From the NCBI GenBank assembly GCA_965223085.1, contig OZ244981.1, positions 248,001 through 312,000 on the forward strand: DNA of 64,000 nt, in the 5' to 3' direction. The stretch is from CBDCVO01 sp965223085. Its GTDB lineage: Bacteria > Pseudomonadota > Gammaproteobacteria > Ga0077536. Shown here piece after piece: positions 9,157 to 17,610 of the stretch. Below the pieces are notes generated by a model. It searched no databases. It was not told the origin of the DNA and saw only the letters and a program-made list of their open reading frames with translations. The position numbers and the translations under genes were made by a program. Numbering within the stretch: the stretch's first letter is position 1; every line of letters starts with the position of its first letter.

Positions 9157-9170
9157 ACTACTCAGGTAGT
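9157..9170. promoter_or_regulatory. Candidate operator, ACTAC-TCAG-GTAGT palindrome
   Basis: A 14-nt inverted repeat lies 18 nt upstream of the minus-strand crotonase start and within the divergent intergenic region. It shares the ACTCAGG core with a second palindrome at 11683-11696 upstream of the 2-oxoacid oxidoreductase operon, so one regulator could read both. This is pattern evidence only. Confidence 0.35.
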
Positions 9171-9324
9171 CTACGCTACTTCGGCGCTCCTTCGGGACAG
9201 GCAACGCAACCGATGCTGATAGGATGGGTGTGAAATTTTTTCGCGACTTAGCTTTGCTATGATCGTGGGTGCTGCCTAGGCTTCACAACAAAGCATGTAC
9301 GTCTAACACGAGGAGAACGCGCGC

Positions 9325-10122
9325 ATGGCGTCAGATGCCATTAAATCTACGGTCGACGACCACGGTGTCGCAACGGTAACGATCGATCGGCCGGAGCGAA
9401 ACAACGCCTACGATGGCGCGCTCATCGAAAGCCTGCTCGGCGCGATGGACGCACTCGGAGAGGCGCCCAAACTCCGCTGCGTCGTATTGCGAGGAAATGG
9501 TCGCCATTTTCAGGCGGGCGCGGATCTAAAGTGGATCGATGCGGTCCGGCGTGCGGATGCAGAAGAGAACCTACGTGTTAGCCGCGCCACTGCGCGGGCG
9601 ATCGATTGCCTCAACCGACTACCGGTACCGACGATTGCGCTAGTGCAGGGGGGGTGTTTCGGTGGTGGCACTGGTATTATTTCTGCTTGTGATGTCGTCA
9701 TCGCCGCTGACAACGCTTTTTTTTCGATTGCCGAAGTGCGCTGGGGCTTGCACGCGGCGATCATCATTCCTCATCTCAACGATGCGATGGGGGTACGACA
9801 AGCGCGCCGTTATGCGATTACCGGAGAGCGTTTCGATGCCGTCGAAGCGGCCCGCATTGGGCTTGTACATGAAGTGGTATCGTTAGACAAACTACAACAG
9901 CGCGGCCAATCCATCGTGGATCAAGTTCTACAGAACGCACCACAAGCGATCGCCGAGACGAAGGCGCATATACTCGAACATGCCTGGAGTGGCTTCGGCG
10001 GCGACACTTTTGAGCACCTCGTTGCCAGTCATGCCAGCAAACGGCAGTCGGATGAAGGCGCGGAAGGACTCGCGTCATTTCAGGAAAAGCGCGCTGCTGC
10101 TTGGTCGCACAAGAAAACATAA
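9325..10122 (+). CDS. Enoyl-CoA hydratase/isomerase family protein (crotonase 2)
   Basis: A 265-residue crotonase-fold protein. HFQAGADLKWIDAVRR and VQGGCFGGGTGIISACDVVIA give the oxyanion-hole loops, and FSIAEVRWGLHAAII carries a Glu equivalent to the catalytic residue. The FSIAEVRWGL segment recalls methylglutaconyl-CoA hydratase-like members of leucine/isovalerate pathways, but this is only a resemblance. A GAGGAGA ribosome site is well placed before the ATG. It is followed by an amidase after 49 nt on the same strand. Confidence 0.86.
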   Translation: MASDAIKSTVDDHGVATVTIDRPERNNAYDGALIESLLGAMDALGEAPKLRCVVLRGNGRHFQAGADLKWIDAVRRADAEENLRVSRATARAIDCLNRLPVPTIALVQGGCFGGGTGIISACDVVIAADNAFFSIAEVRWGLHAAIIIPHLNDAMGVRQARRYAITGERFDAVEAARIGLVHEVVSLDKLQQRGQSIVDQVLQNAPQAIAETKAHILEHAWSGFGGDTFEHLVASHASKRQSDEGAEGLASFQEKRAAAWSHKKT

Positions 10123-10171
10123 CAGGTGTGCGAAGCTGCATCGGCACGCAGTCACATGAGGTAGAGATCTG

Positions 10172-11611
10172 ATGGTTTTTGCAGAATACAGTCGATACGA
10201 TGGCCTCGGACTAGCCGAGCTAGTGCGGCGCAAAGAGGTATCGCCGCGTGATTTGGTCGACAGCGCGATCGATGCAATCGAACGCATCAACCCCGACGTT
10301 AATTGCGTGGTACAAAAATTACGCGATCGCGCCCTGGCCGAGATTAAAACCGTGGCACCGCATGCGCCGTTCTACGGCGTGCCGTTCTTGGTCAAGGAAT
10401 TCGGCATGCACTTCAAAGGCATGACGACATCGGCCGGCTCACGTCTAGCCAGAGGGATCAAATTCGATGCCGACACGGAACTGATGCGACGTTGTCGCAA
10501 CGCCGGTCTAATTACAGTTGGCACTTCGACCACACCGGAGATGGCGTTCAACGCGAATACCGAAGCCTTGGTCTACGGTTCTACGCGTAACCCGTGGAAC
10601 CTTAAACATTCGGTAGGCGGCTCCTCCGGCGGCGCTGGAGCGGCCGTCGCTTCCGGCATCGTACCCATTGCACACGCCAACGATGGTGGTGGTTCGATCC
10701 GCATTCCGGCCGCGTGCAACGGTGTTGTCGGCATGAAGCCTACGCGTGGACGCACACCAACGGGCCCGGACGCGGGGATTTTCTTGTGGGGACTCGCAAT
10801 TGAATTTGTAGAAACGCGCACGGTGCGGGATTCCGCTGCGCTGCTCGATGCAATAGCCGGAGCGGATGATGGTTATTTCTATGTTGCCGCACCACCGCAG
10901 CGCAGTTTTCTCGCCGCCGCGATGACCCCGCCTGGGCAACTTAAGATCGGCGTGATCGACCGATTACCCGGTTGCGCCAAAGCGGCTCGAGAAAATATCA
11001 CCCGACTCAATGACACGGTGGAAGTGCTCCATGACTTAGGCCACGTGTGCGAGCCGGTCAAGCTCAAATACGACCATGAAGCGTTTAACGAATCCAGCGT
11101 CCGTCTGTGGGCCGTCACCTTGAGTTACTACATGGAACAGTTTGCCAAAATCAGCGGACGAAAGATCAACGCAAAAACGATGGAAGCAGTCACGTTAGCA
11201 GTCTACCGCTTCGGCAAAAAAGTGAAGGGTGTCGATCTGGAAGCGGCCATGGTCGCGCAAAATGCGGTGTCACGCGCAGTAAGTGCCGTCATGCGCAACT
11301 TTGACGTGCTGCTTACCCCGGGGCTCGGGCGTGAGGTGGCAAAACTGGGGGAGCTGAACCAAAATGCCAAAGGACTTGACCCCATGGCTTGGTGGACGCA
11401 GATGATGTATGACTACACGCCGTTTACCCCCTTATTTAACACCACCGGGCAACCGGCCATGATGTTGCCGCTGTGGCAGTCGCAAGCCAACCTGCCCTTG
11501 GCGATGCAGTTTGTCGCAAGTCTTGGCGCGGAAGAGACGCTCTACAGCCTCGCGGCGCAACTGGAACAAGCATTGCCGTGGGCGAAGCGCCGACCGCCAC
11601 ATTACGCCTAG
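10172..11611 (+). CDS. Amidase signature family hydrolase
   Basis: A 479-residue amidase-signature enzyme. The catalytic triad of the family (Lys - cis-Ser - Ser) is visible: the lysine in FLVKEFGMHFKG, the cis-serine in SVGGSSGGAGAAVASG, and the nucleophile in NDGGGSIRIPAACNG. The opening YDGLGLAELVRRKEVSPRDLV and total length match the 6-aminohexanoate-cyclic-dimer hydrolase / aryl-amidase branch. Members hydrolyse carboxylic amides in the cytoplasm. It lies between crotonase 2 and the ferredoxin-linked oxidoreductase operon, and probably shares the promoter region of crotonase 2. The substrate is not predictable. Confidence 0.88.
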   Translation: MVFAEYSRYDGLGLAELVRRKEVSPRDLVDSAIDAIERINPDVNCVVQKLRDRALAEIKTVAPHAPFYGVPFLVKEFGMHFKGMTTSAGSRLARGIKFDADTELMRRCRNAGLITVGTSTTPEMAFNANTEALVYGSTRNPWNLKHSVGGSSGGAGAAVASGIVPIAHANDGGGSIRIPAACNGVVGMKPTRGRTPTGPDAGIFLWGLAIEFVETRTVRDSAALLDAIAGADDGYFYVAAPPQRSFLAAAMTPPGQLKIGVIDRLPGCAKAARENITRLNDTVEVLHDLGHVCEPVKLKYDHEAFNESSVRLWAVTLSYYMEQFAKISGRKINAKTMEAVTLAVYRFGKKVKGVDLEAAMVAQNAVSRAVSAVMRNFDVLLTPGLGREVAKLGELNQNAKGLDPMAWWTQMMYDYTPFTPLFNTTGQPAMMLPLWQSQANLPLAMQFVASLGAEETLYSLAAQLEQALPWAKRRPPHYA

Positions 11612-11682
11612 CACTGCACATACTCGTCTTGGGCAATAATTTACTCGGCGAATCAACACGATCCAGCGGTCAGGCAACTTCC

Positions 11683-11696
11683 ATACTCAGGAGTAT
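11683..11696. promoter_or_regulatory. Candidate operator, ATACTC-AG-GAGTAT palindrome
   Basis: A perfect 6+6 inverted repeat with a 2-nt centre sits in the 160-nt gap between the amidase and the oxidoreductase operon. It shares an ACTCAGG core with the site at 9157-9170. A role as a regulator binding site for the kor operon is inference. Confidence 0.35.
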
Positions 11697-11773
11697 CCCG
11701 TTAGAATTAGCGCCTGGAAGTTACACATCCGCATGCATCGCAACACGTCGTGCCGCGAACCGAGGAGAGAGGG

Positions 11774-13600
11774 TTGCGCGCAACCAATATCCGGGATCCG
11801 GAATACTTTCACAAAGTCGTTGATTGTCAGTGGGCCTGCCCCGCCCACACCCCGGTCCCGGAGTACATCCGCCTCGTGGCACAGGGTCGCCACGCTGACG
11901 CTTACCTGCTTAATTGGGCCTCGAATGTATTTCCCGGGATTTTGGGGCGCACGTGTGACCGGCCGTGTGAACCCGCGTGTCGACGTGGCCGCGTTGAAGA
12001 GGCGACGGTTGAAAAACCTGAAGCGGTCGCCATCTGTCGTCTGAAACGGGTCGCGGCCGACTACAAAGGAGACATTCGCAAGCGCCTACCCGCACGCCCG
12101 CGCCAACAAAACGGCAAACGGATCGCGTGTGTGGGCGGTGGCCCCGCCTCGCTAACGGTCGCGCGCGACTTGGCGCGTCTCGGTTACGAGGTCACCGTAT
12201 ACGAGACCGATCCGCGAGCCGGCGGGTTTATGAGAACCCAAGTGCCACGCTTTCGCCTACCCGAAGATGTGATCGATGAGGAGGTCGGCTACGTCTTAGG
12301 TTTAGGCGTGACGTTGCGCAGCAATACTCGGATAGCGTCCATGCACACATTGCTCGGGGATAAATATGACGCGGTATTCGTAGGCTGCGGGGCACCGCGC
12401 GGTCGCGATCTCGACATTCCGGGACGTTGGGAGGCGACACAAAACATTCATTTAGGCATAGATTGGCTTGCATCGGTCTCGTTCGGCCACATCGACACCA
12501 TCGGCAAACGAGTGATCGTTCTCGGCGGTGGTAATACTGCGATGGATTGTTGCCGCTCGGCGCGACGGCTCGGTGGTGAAGACGTCAAAGTCATCGTGCG
12601 CTCCGGTTTCGATGAAATGAAAGCGTCGCCCTGGGAGAAAGAAGACGCGCTTGAAGAAGGGATCCCGATCTTGAATTTTCTCGTTCCGACGCGCTTCGAG
12701 CTGGACGATGGCAAACTCAAGGGCGTGACGTTCGAAAAAGTTCGTGCCGAATATGATAGCGCCGGACAACGCAAACTAATTGCAACCGACGAGCCGGATG
12801 AGTTTTTCCCCGCTGACGAGGTGCTCGTCGCGATTGGACAGGAAAATGCGTTCCCGTGGATCGAGCGCGACCTCGGACTGGAGTTCGACGCGCGTGGATT
12901 GCCCGTAGTCGATGCCGTAACGCTACAGTCTACGCTGCCGCAAGTGTTCTTTGGCGGTGACGCGGCGTTTGGCCCAAAGAACATTATTTGGGCGGTTGCA
13001 CACGGACACGCGGCAGCGATTTCGATCGATAAATACCTCATGGGTGAGATGCCGCACGAACGGCCGCGCCATAGAGGAGGACTTTCATCACAAAAAATGG
13101 GCATTCACGAGTGGAGCTACAACAATGACGTGACCGCAGAGATTCGCCAAGCGGTGCCATGGGCCGCTGCGGAGAAAACACTGCAGAGTATCAGTGTCGA
13201 GGTGGAACTCGGCTTCGACCCCGTGACCGCGGTAAAAGAAGCAGAGCGCTGTCTAAATTGTGACATGCAGACAGTCTTTACGACTAAACTTTGCATCGAA
13301 TGCGACGCCTGTGTGGACATCTGTCCAATGGACTGCATTACCTTTACCCATAATGGTGATGAAAACGAACTCCGCTCGAGGCTCAAAGCACCTGCTCGGA
13401 AAGTCGACCAAGACCTCTACGTATCAAGCAAGTTGGCAACTGGGCACGTCATGGTCAAAGACGAAGACCTGTGTCTACATTGCGGGCTCTGTGCGGAACG
13501 TTGTCCGACAGGCGCCTGGGACATGCAAAAATTCGAGTACAAAATCACTTACGCCGGACCTGCTTGTCGTCCACGCAAAACGAAACGTAAAGCGGCATGA
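11774..13600 (+). CDS. GltD-like NAD(P)H-binding flavoprotein with two C-terminal 4Fe-4S clusters
   Basis: Electron-transfer subunit of a 2-oxoacid oxidoreductase. The N-terminal Fe-S region has CQWACPAHT and CDRPCEPACRRG, as in the small subunit of glutamate synthase. An FAD-binding motif (VGGGPASLTVARDLARLG) and an NAD(P)H-binding motif (VLGGGNTAMDCCRSARRLG) follow. The C-terminus carries two ferredoxin-type motifs, CIECDACVDICPMDC and CLHCGLCAERCP. The start at TTG 11774 is preferred because GAGGAG lies just upstream and the protein then begins MRATNIRDPEYF; an in-frame GTG at 11750 would add eight residues. It overlaps the next gene by 4 nt (ATGA). By analogy with 2-oxoglutarate:NADP+ oxidoreductases of aromatic-degrading bacteria, it may pass electrons to or from NADP(H). 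Confidence 0.87.
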   Translation: MRATNIRDPEYFHKVVDCQWACPAHTPVPEYIRLVAQGRHADAYLLNWASNVFPGILGRTCDRPCEPACRRGRVEEATVEKPEAVAICRLKRVAADYKGDIRKRLPARPRQQNGKRIACVGGGPASLTVARDLARLGYEVTVYETDPRAGGFMRTQVPRFRLPEDVIDEEVGYVLGLGVTLRSNTRIASMHTLLGDKYDAVFVGCGAPRGRDLDIPGRWEATQNIHLGIDWLASVSFGHIDTIGKRVIVLGGGNTAMDCCRSARRLGGEDVKVIVRSGFDEMKASPWEKEDALEEGIPILNFLVPTRFELDDGKLKGVTFEKVRAEYDSAGQRKLIATDEPDEFFPADEVLVAIGQENAFPWIERDLGLEFDARGLPVVDAVTLQSTLPQVFFGGDAAFGPKNIIWAVAHGHAAAISIDKYLMGEMPHERPRHRGGLSSQKMGIHEWSYNNDVTAEIRQAVPWAAAEKTLQSISVEVELGFDPVTAVKEAERCLNCDMQTVFTTKLCIECDACVDICPMDCITFTHNGDENELRSRLKAPARKVDQDLYVSSKLATGHVMVKDEDLCLHCGLCAERCPTGAWDMQKFEYKITYAGPACRPRKTKRKAA

Positions 13601-15444
13601 AAAAACTCGCACAGACTAACGATTTTGTCGTTAAGTTTTCTAATGTCAACGGTTCGGGATCGGCGTCGGCGAACGAGCTTTTTGCGCGTGCGATTCTGCG
13701 TATGGGTGTGCCCGTCAGTCCGCGCAACATTTTCCCATCTAATATCCAGGGCTTACCAACCTGGTACGAAGTGCGGATTAGCGAAGCCGGATGGTCCGGA
13801 TGTCGCGGTGGCGTCGATCTCATGGTCGCGATGAATCCACAGACATGGGAAACCGATTGTCGTGAAATCGAGCCCGGTGGCTATCTGTTGTACGACAGTA
13901 CGCGGCCAGCGAGAACGGTGGATCTGCGTCCCGATATCAATGCCATCGGGATCCCGATCACGAAACTCTGCTTCGCCAAACACAAAGATGTTCGCCAACG
14001 GCAATTATTGAAGAACATCGTTTATGTTGGCGCTTTAGTAGCACTGCTTGAAATTGACTTAGAAATTGTTTGTGGGCTTATCCGCGAGCAATTTGCCGGC
14101 AAAGAAGAACTGCTTGAGGCGAACATCAAAGCACTGCGCAGCAGCTATGCTTACACGCTCAAAAACGAAAAATGTCCGCTGGGACTCCGTATTCAACGCA
14201 GTGACGAAATCGGCGAGCGCATTTTCATCGATGGCAACAACGCAGCCGCGCTCGGTTGCGTGTATGGAGGCGCAACCGTATGCGCGTGGTATCCGATCAC
14301 ACCCTCGTCTTCATTAGCGGAGGCATTTCAACGGCACTGCGAACGCTATCGCATCGACCCTAACGTCAACAAAAACCGCTACGCAGTAGTGCAAGCCGAA
14401 GATGAAATTGCCTCAATCGGCATCGCTATCGGAGCAGGCTGGAACGGGGCACGAGCGTTTACAGCGACTTCGGGGCCGGGTATTTCACTGATGACGGAAT
14501 TCATTGGGCTGGCTTATTTCGCTGAGATCCCGGTCACGATCATCGATGTGCAACGCGGCGGCCCATCGACCGGCATGCCAACGCGTGTCCAACAGGGGGA
14601 TTTACTCACCTGCGCCTACGCTTCTCACGGTGACACAAAGCACGTGCTGTTGTTCCCAGCAGATCCCCATGAGTGCTTTGAGCACGCCGCGCACGCCTTG
14701 GATCTCGCAGATCGACTGCAAACGCCCGTTTTTGTATTAACCGATCTCGATATCGGCATGAATCGACGATTGTGTGCGCCACTCGCGTGGTCGGAGACGC
14801 GTCGCTACGACCGTGGGAAAATTATGACGCGCGAAATGCTGGATAACGGCGCCACCTTTGGTCGCTACCTCGACGTCGACAATGACGGGATCCCGTATCG
14901 TACCTACCCAGGCACGCACCCCACGAAAGGGGGCTATTTTACCCGTGGCACAACAAAAAATGCTTTCGCAGCCTACTCAGAAGTGGGTGCTGACTACACT
15001 TATAACATGCAGCGCCTGCTACGCAAATTCGAGACAGCTAAAAAGCTAGTGCCCGAACCCGTGTTGAAATCTGCGCTCGCAAACACCCCGTTCGGTGTCA
15101 TTTATTTTGGATCCACAAGTCCCGCTATGGCGGAAGCTTTGGCGGAGCTCGAACTCGAGAAGATCGCAGTTGATGCGCTGCGCGTGCGCGCGTTCCCATT
15201 TAATGAGCAGGTCAGCGAATTCATCGCCGATCACGACGCCGTGTTCGTCGTTGAGCAAAATCGTGACGGCCAAATGCGAGCGCTACTGCTCAACGAATTA
15301 GACGTCGATCCGGCACAGTTGATCTCCATATTGCACTACGACGGCACACCGATCACTGCACGTTTCATTGCGAACGAAATTGCGCAGATCGTTTGCGCGA
15401 TGAAAGGCACCGACATCCCGCGTCCCAAAGACAAAATCGCCTGA
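13597..15444 (+). CDS. korA: 2-oxoacid:acceptor oxidoreductase, fused gamma-alpha subunit
   Basis: A 615-residue protein that fuses the gamma domain (residues ~1-190: FSNVNGSGSASANELFARAILRMG) to the alpha domain, which starts around the GNNAAALGCVYGG segment. The pyrimidine-binding alpha-domain motif YPITPSSSLAEAF and the GPGISLMTEFIGLAYFAEIP region are conserved in 2-oxoglutarate and 2-oxoacid ferredoxin oxidoreductases. The reaction is CoA-dependent oxidative decarboxylation of a 2-oxoacid with ferredoxin or NADP as acceptor. It is translationally coupled (ATGA overlap) to the flavoprotein gene and is followed 1 nt later by the beta subunit. The substrate, 2-oxoglutarate or a branched oxoacid, is not settled by motifs. 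Confidence 0.9.
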   Translation: MKKLAQTNDFVVKFSNVNGSGSASANELFARAILRMGVPVSPRNIFPSNIQGLPTWYEVRISEAGWSGCRGGVDLMVAMNPQTWETDCREIEPGGYLLYDSTRPARTVDLRPDINAIGIPITKLCFAKHKDVRQRQLLKNIVYVGALVALLEIDLEIVCGLIREQFAGKEELLEANIKALRSSYAYTLKNEKCPLGLRIQRSDEIGERIFIDGNNAAALGCVYGGATVCAWYPITPSSSLAEAFQRHCERYRIDPNVNKNRYAVVQAEDEIASIGIAIGAGWNGARAFTATSGPGISLMTEFIGLAYFAEIPVTIIDVQRGGPSTGMPTRVQQGDLLTCAYASHGDTKHVLLFPADPHECFEHAAHALDLADRLQTPVFVLTDLDIGMNRRLCAPLAWSETRRYDRGKIMTREMLDNGATFGRYLDVDNDGIPYRTYPGTHPTKGGYFTRGTTKNAFAAYSEVGADYTYNMQRLLRKFETAKKLVPEPVLKSALANTPFGVIYFGSTSPAMAEALAELELEKIAVDALRVRAFPFNEQVSEFIADHDAVFVVEQNRDGQMRALLLNELDVDPAQLISILHYDGTPITARFIANEIAQIVCAMKGTDIPRPKDKIA

Positions 15445-15445
15445 C

Positions 15446-16501
15446 ATGACATACATAGAAAAACCCAAGCTGTACCACCCCAGTCTACGTGCCAATGCAC
15501 GCGGCTATACGCGTCGTGATTACGAAGGCAAAATTTCCACGCTTTGCGCCGGTTGCGGCCACGACTCGATCTCTACGGCCATTATTCAAGCCTGCTGGGG
15601 GGCTGATATCGAACCCCATCGCGTCGCCAAGCTTTCTGGCATCGGTTGTTCGTCTAAAACGCCCGACTATTTTCTGGGCAACTCCCATGGCTTCAACACC
15701 GTTCATGGGCGCATGCCCTCAGTACTTGCGGGCGCGAATCTCGCGAACCGTGAATTACTTTATCTTGGGGTTTCGGGTGACGGCGATTCTGCGTCCATCG
15801 GACTCGGACAATTCGCTCACGCGATGCGTCGTGGGGTAAACATGGTGTATATCTTGGAGAATAACGGGGTCTATGGATTGACAAAAGGACAATTCTCGGC
15901 GACCGCCGATCCCGGTTCGATGTCGAAACGAGGTGCTGAGAATAGCGACGCACCTATCGACACGGTATCGCTCGCTCTGCTCATGGGCGCTACGTTTGTG
16001 GCGCGAGGATTCTCAGGGGACAAAACACAACTCGTGCCACTCATTAAAGCCGCGATTTCACATCGAGGCGCCGCATTCATCGATATCATCAGCCCCTGCG
16101 TGGCATTCAATAATCACCATGGCAGCACCCGTAGCTACGAACACGTCAGAGAGCACAACACGGCGGTTAATGAGGTGGATGTCATTCTGCCGCAGTCTGC
16201 GCTCGAGGCCGACTACGCTCCTGGCGAAGTCGTCGATGTAGCGCAGCACGACGGGAGCATCTTACGCCTGCGCAAAATAGACAGCGATCACAACGCGACT
16301 GATAAAGTCGCCGCGATGAACTATGTTCAAAGTCATCACGCGCAGGGCGAAATCGTTACTGGTCTGCTCTACGCCGAGCAAGGAGGTAACGATCTCCATG
16401 CGCACTTGAACACGGTGGAAACACCATTGGCAAAACTGACCGAAGCAGAACTATGTCCTGGTCCCGCGGTCCTCGAACGCTTTAATGCAGCGATGCGTTA
16501 G
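15446..16501 (+). CDS. korB: 2-oxoacid:acceptor oxidoreductase, TPP-binding beta subunit
   Basis: A 351-residue beta subunit that binds thiamine diphosphate and a 4Fe-4S cluster. The TPP/Mg motif GDGDSASIGLGQFAHAMRRG ends about 30 residues later at ENN, and the cysteine motifs LCAGCGHDS and GIGCSSK are cluster ligands. The C-terminal ~90 residues (GEVVDVAQHDGSILRLRKI onwards) go beyond the minimal beta subunit, as seen in KorB-type proteins. It is the last gene of the operon and is convergent with gspB. It needs TPP, linking it to the thiamine salvage operon at 50.8-54.7 kb. Confidence 0.9.
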   Translation: MTYIEKPKLYHPSLRANARGYTRRDYEGKISTLCAGCGHDSISTAIIQACWGADIEPHRVAKLSGIGCSSKTPDYFLGNSHGFNTVHGRMPSVLAGANLANRELLYLGVSGDGDSASIGLGQFAHAMRRGVNMVYILENNGVYGLTKGQFSATADPGSMSKRGAENSDAPIDTVSLALLMGATFVARGFSGDKTQLVPLIKAAISHRGAAFIDIISPCVAFNNHHGSTRSYEHVREHNTAVNEVDVILPQSALEADYAPGEVVDVAQHDGSILRLRKIDSDHNATDKVAAMNYVQSHHAQGEIVTGLLYAEQGGNDLHAHLNTVETPLAKLTEAELCPGPAVLERFNAAMR

Positions 16502-16608
16502 CAAAGTCCTCCCGGAAGGCTGCGTTTATCGAGAGGCAGGAACCGTGACCTTACCGCGCCGCTCGTTCGTTTCGGGGCGAGGCATGGAACTGTGCCGATA
16601 TTGCCGCG

Positions 16609-17610
16609 CTATTTTCGCGGTAATTGGAATACGGCCCCGTTATGTTCGAGTACGACACCATCGCTCGTAATCTCACGAACAAGCGGACCGGCATTAAGGC
16701 GCGATCCCTCACGCAGTTTTTGCATATTAATAAATACAAAACGCTCAGCCGGCACGTTAGCGTACACATGGATATCGAGGTGTAGAACAGGTAAGCCCGC
16801 GGGTTTCTTACGGCTGATTTTCGTCCGCGTCTGAGACTCGTGGCTAGGCGACTCGGGGAATTCAGTCGCGCTAGCCGCCACCGTGATCGGTTCTCTCGGC
16901 CGTTCTTTCTCGACCATTGGCGCCGCGGCTGCAGGCGGCACGCGCTCATTGCCGCTTGGCGCTGTCGCTGCGCCGGCAACCGGCTCTTGCGCTTCCGGAT
17001 TACGCGCCTCGAGCGGCGGTGCGGGCGGTGATGAAGTTGACGGCAGAGCACTATTTGAGCGCCGCGCGTGCGATGCTTCGCGCCGCGACCCGCGTGCTGC
17101 TTCTACGGGTGGGTTTGCGGTGCGAGCCGGCGCCGCTAACACGGGCGTCGCCCGTACCAGCCCAGCTTCAGGGTCAGAACGCGCAGACTCGGACGCGGGC
17201 CGCGGCATCACCGTAGCTGGTCGGTCCGCCGCGTCAGTATCTGCTTCGTTCGGGTCTGACTTCTTCTCTCCAATACGCATGTTCGGTGCGGCGGCCTGCA
17301 CACTCGGTCGCGGTTCATGCGCAGCGCGCGCCGTGCGCACCCGCTCTGCAAATGAAGTTTGCGCTGAGCGTTGTTCAAGTTCGGGGGGCTCGGGTGTGCC
17401 TTGCCGCATCACCCTATTCGTGTCAGCAGGCCACCACATTACCCCGAGGGCCACCACGTTGACGGCGAGCAAAACACCCAAGATGCGCAACCACCAGTGA
17501 CGCTTAGGTATTCGTGTGGGTGATGATAACTCTGGAAGTTCGACCGTACCGTGGTGCTGCCTGTCGTTTTCAGATTTCTTTAACGCATCCAGAATGAGCG
17601 ACATATTCAA
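16609..17610 (-). CDS. gspB: General secretion pathway protein B (GspB/ExeB-like)
   Basis: Inner-membrane accessory of type II secretion. The cytoplasmic N-terminus begins MNMSLILDALKKSENDRQ, followed by one transmembrane helix (WLRILGVLLAVNVVALGVMWW). A long Pro/Ala/Arg-rich linker is disordered-looking, and the C-terminal ~70 residues (LHLDIHVYANVPAERFVFINMQ ... VVLEHNGAVFQL) form the GspB domain. Such proteins pair with GspA to place the secretin in the cell wall. Start and GspA stop overlap by 4 nt. The linker is longer than usual, with high-GC codon use. Confidence 0.82.
   Translation of the reverse strand: MNMSLILDALKKSENDRQHHGTVELPELSSPTRIPKRHWWLRILGVLLAVNVVALGVMWWPADTNRVMRQGTPEPPELEQRSAQTSFAERVRTARAAHEPRPSVQAAAPNMRIGEKKSDPNEADTDAADRPATVMPRPASESARSDPEAGLVRATPVLAAPARTANPPVEAARGSRREASHARRSNSALPSTSSPPAPPLEARNPEAQEPVAGAATAPSGNERVPPAAAAPMVEKERPREPITVAASATEFPESPSHESQTRTKISRKKPAGLPVLHLDIHVYANVPAERFVFINMQKLREGSRLNAGPLVREITSDGVVLEHNGAVFQLPRK

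Noticed and set aside
16601..16620. CCGCG / CGCGG hairpin as a terminator for korB
   Set aside because: It overlaps the gspB coding end, is short and has no T-run.
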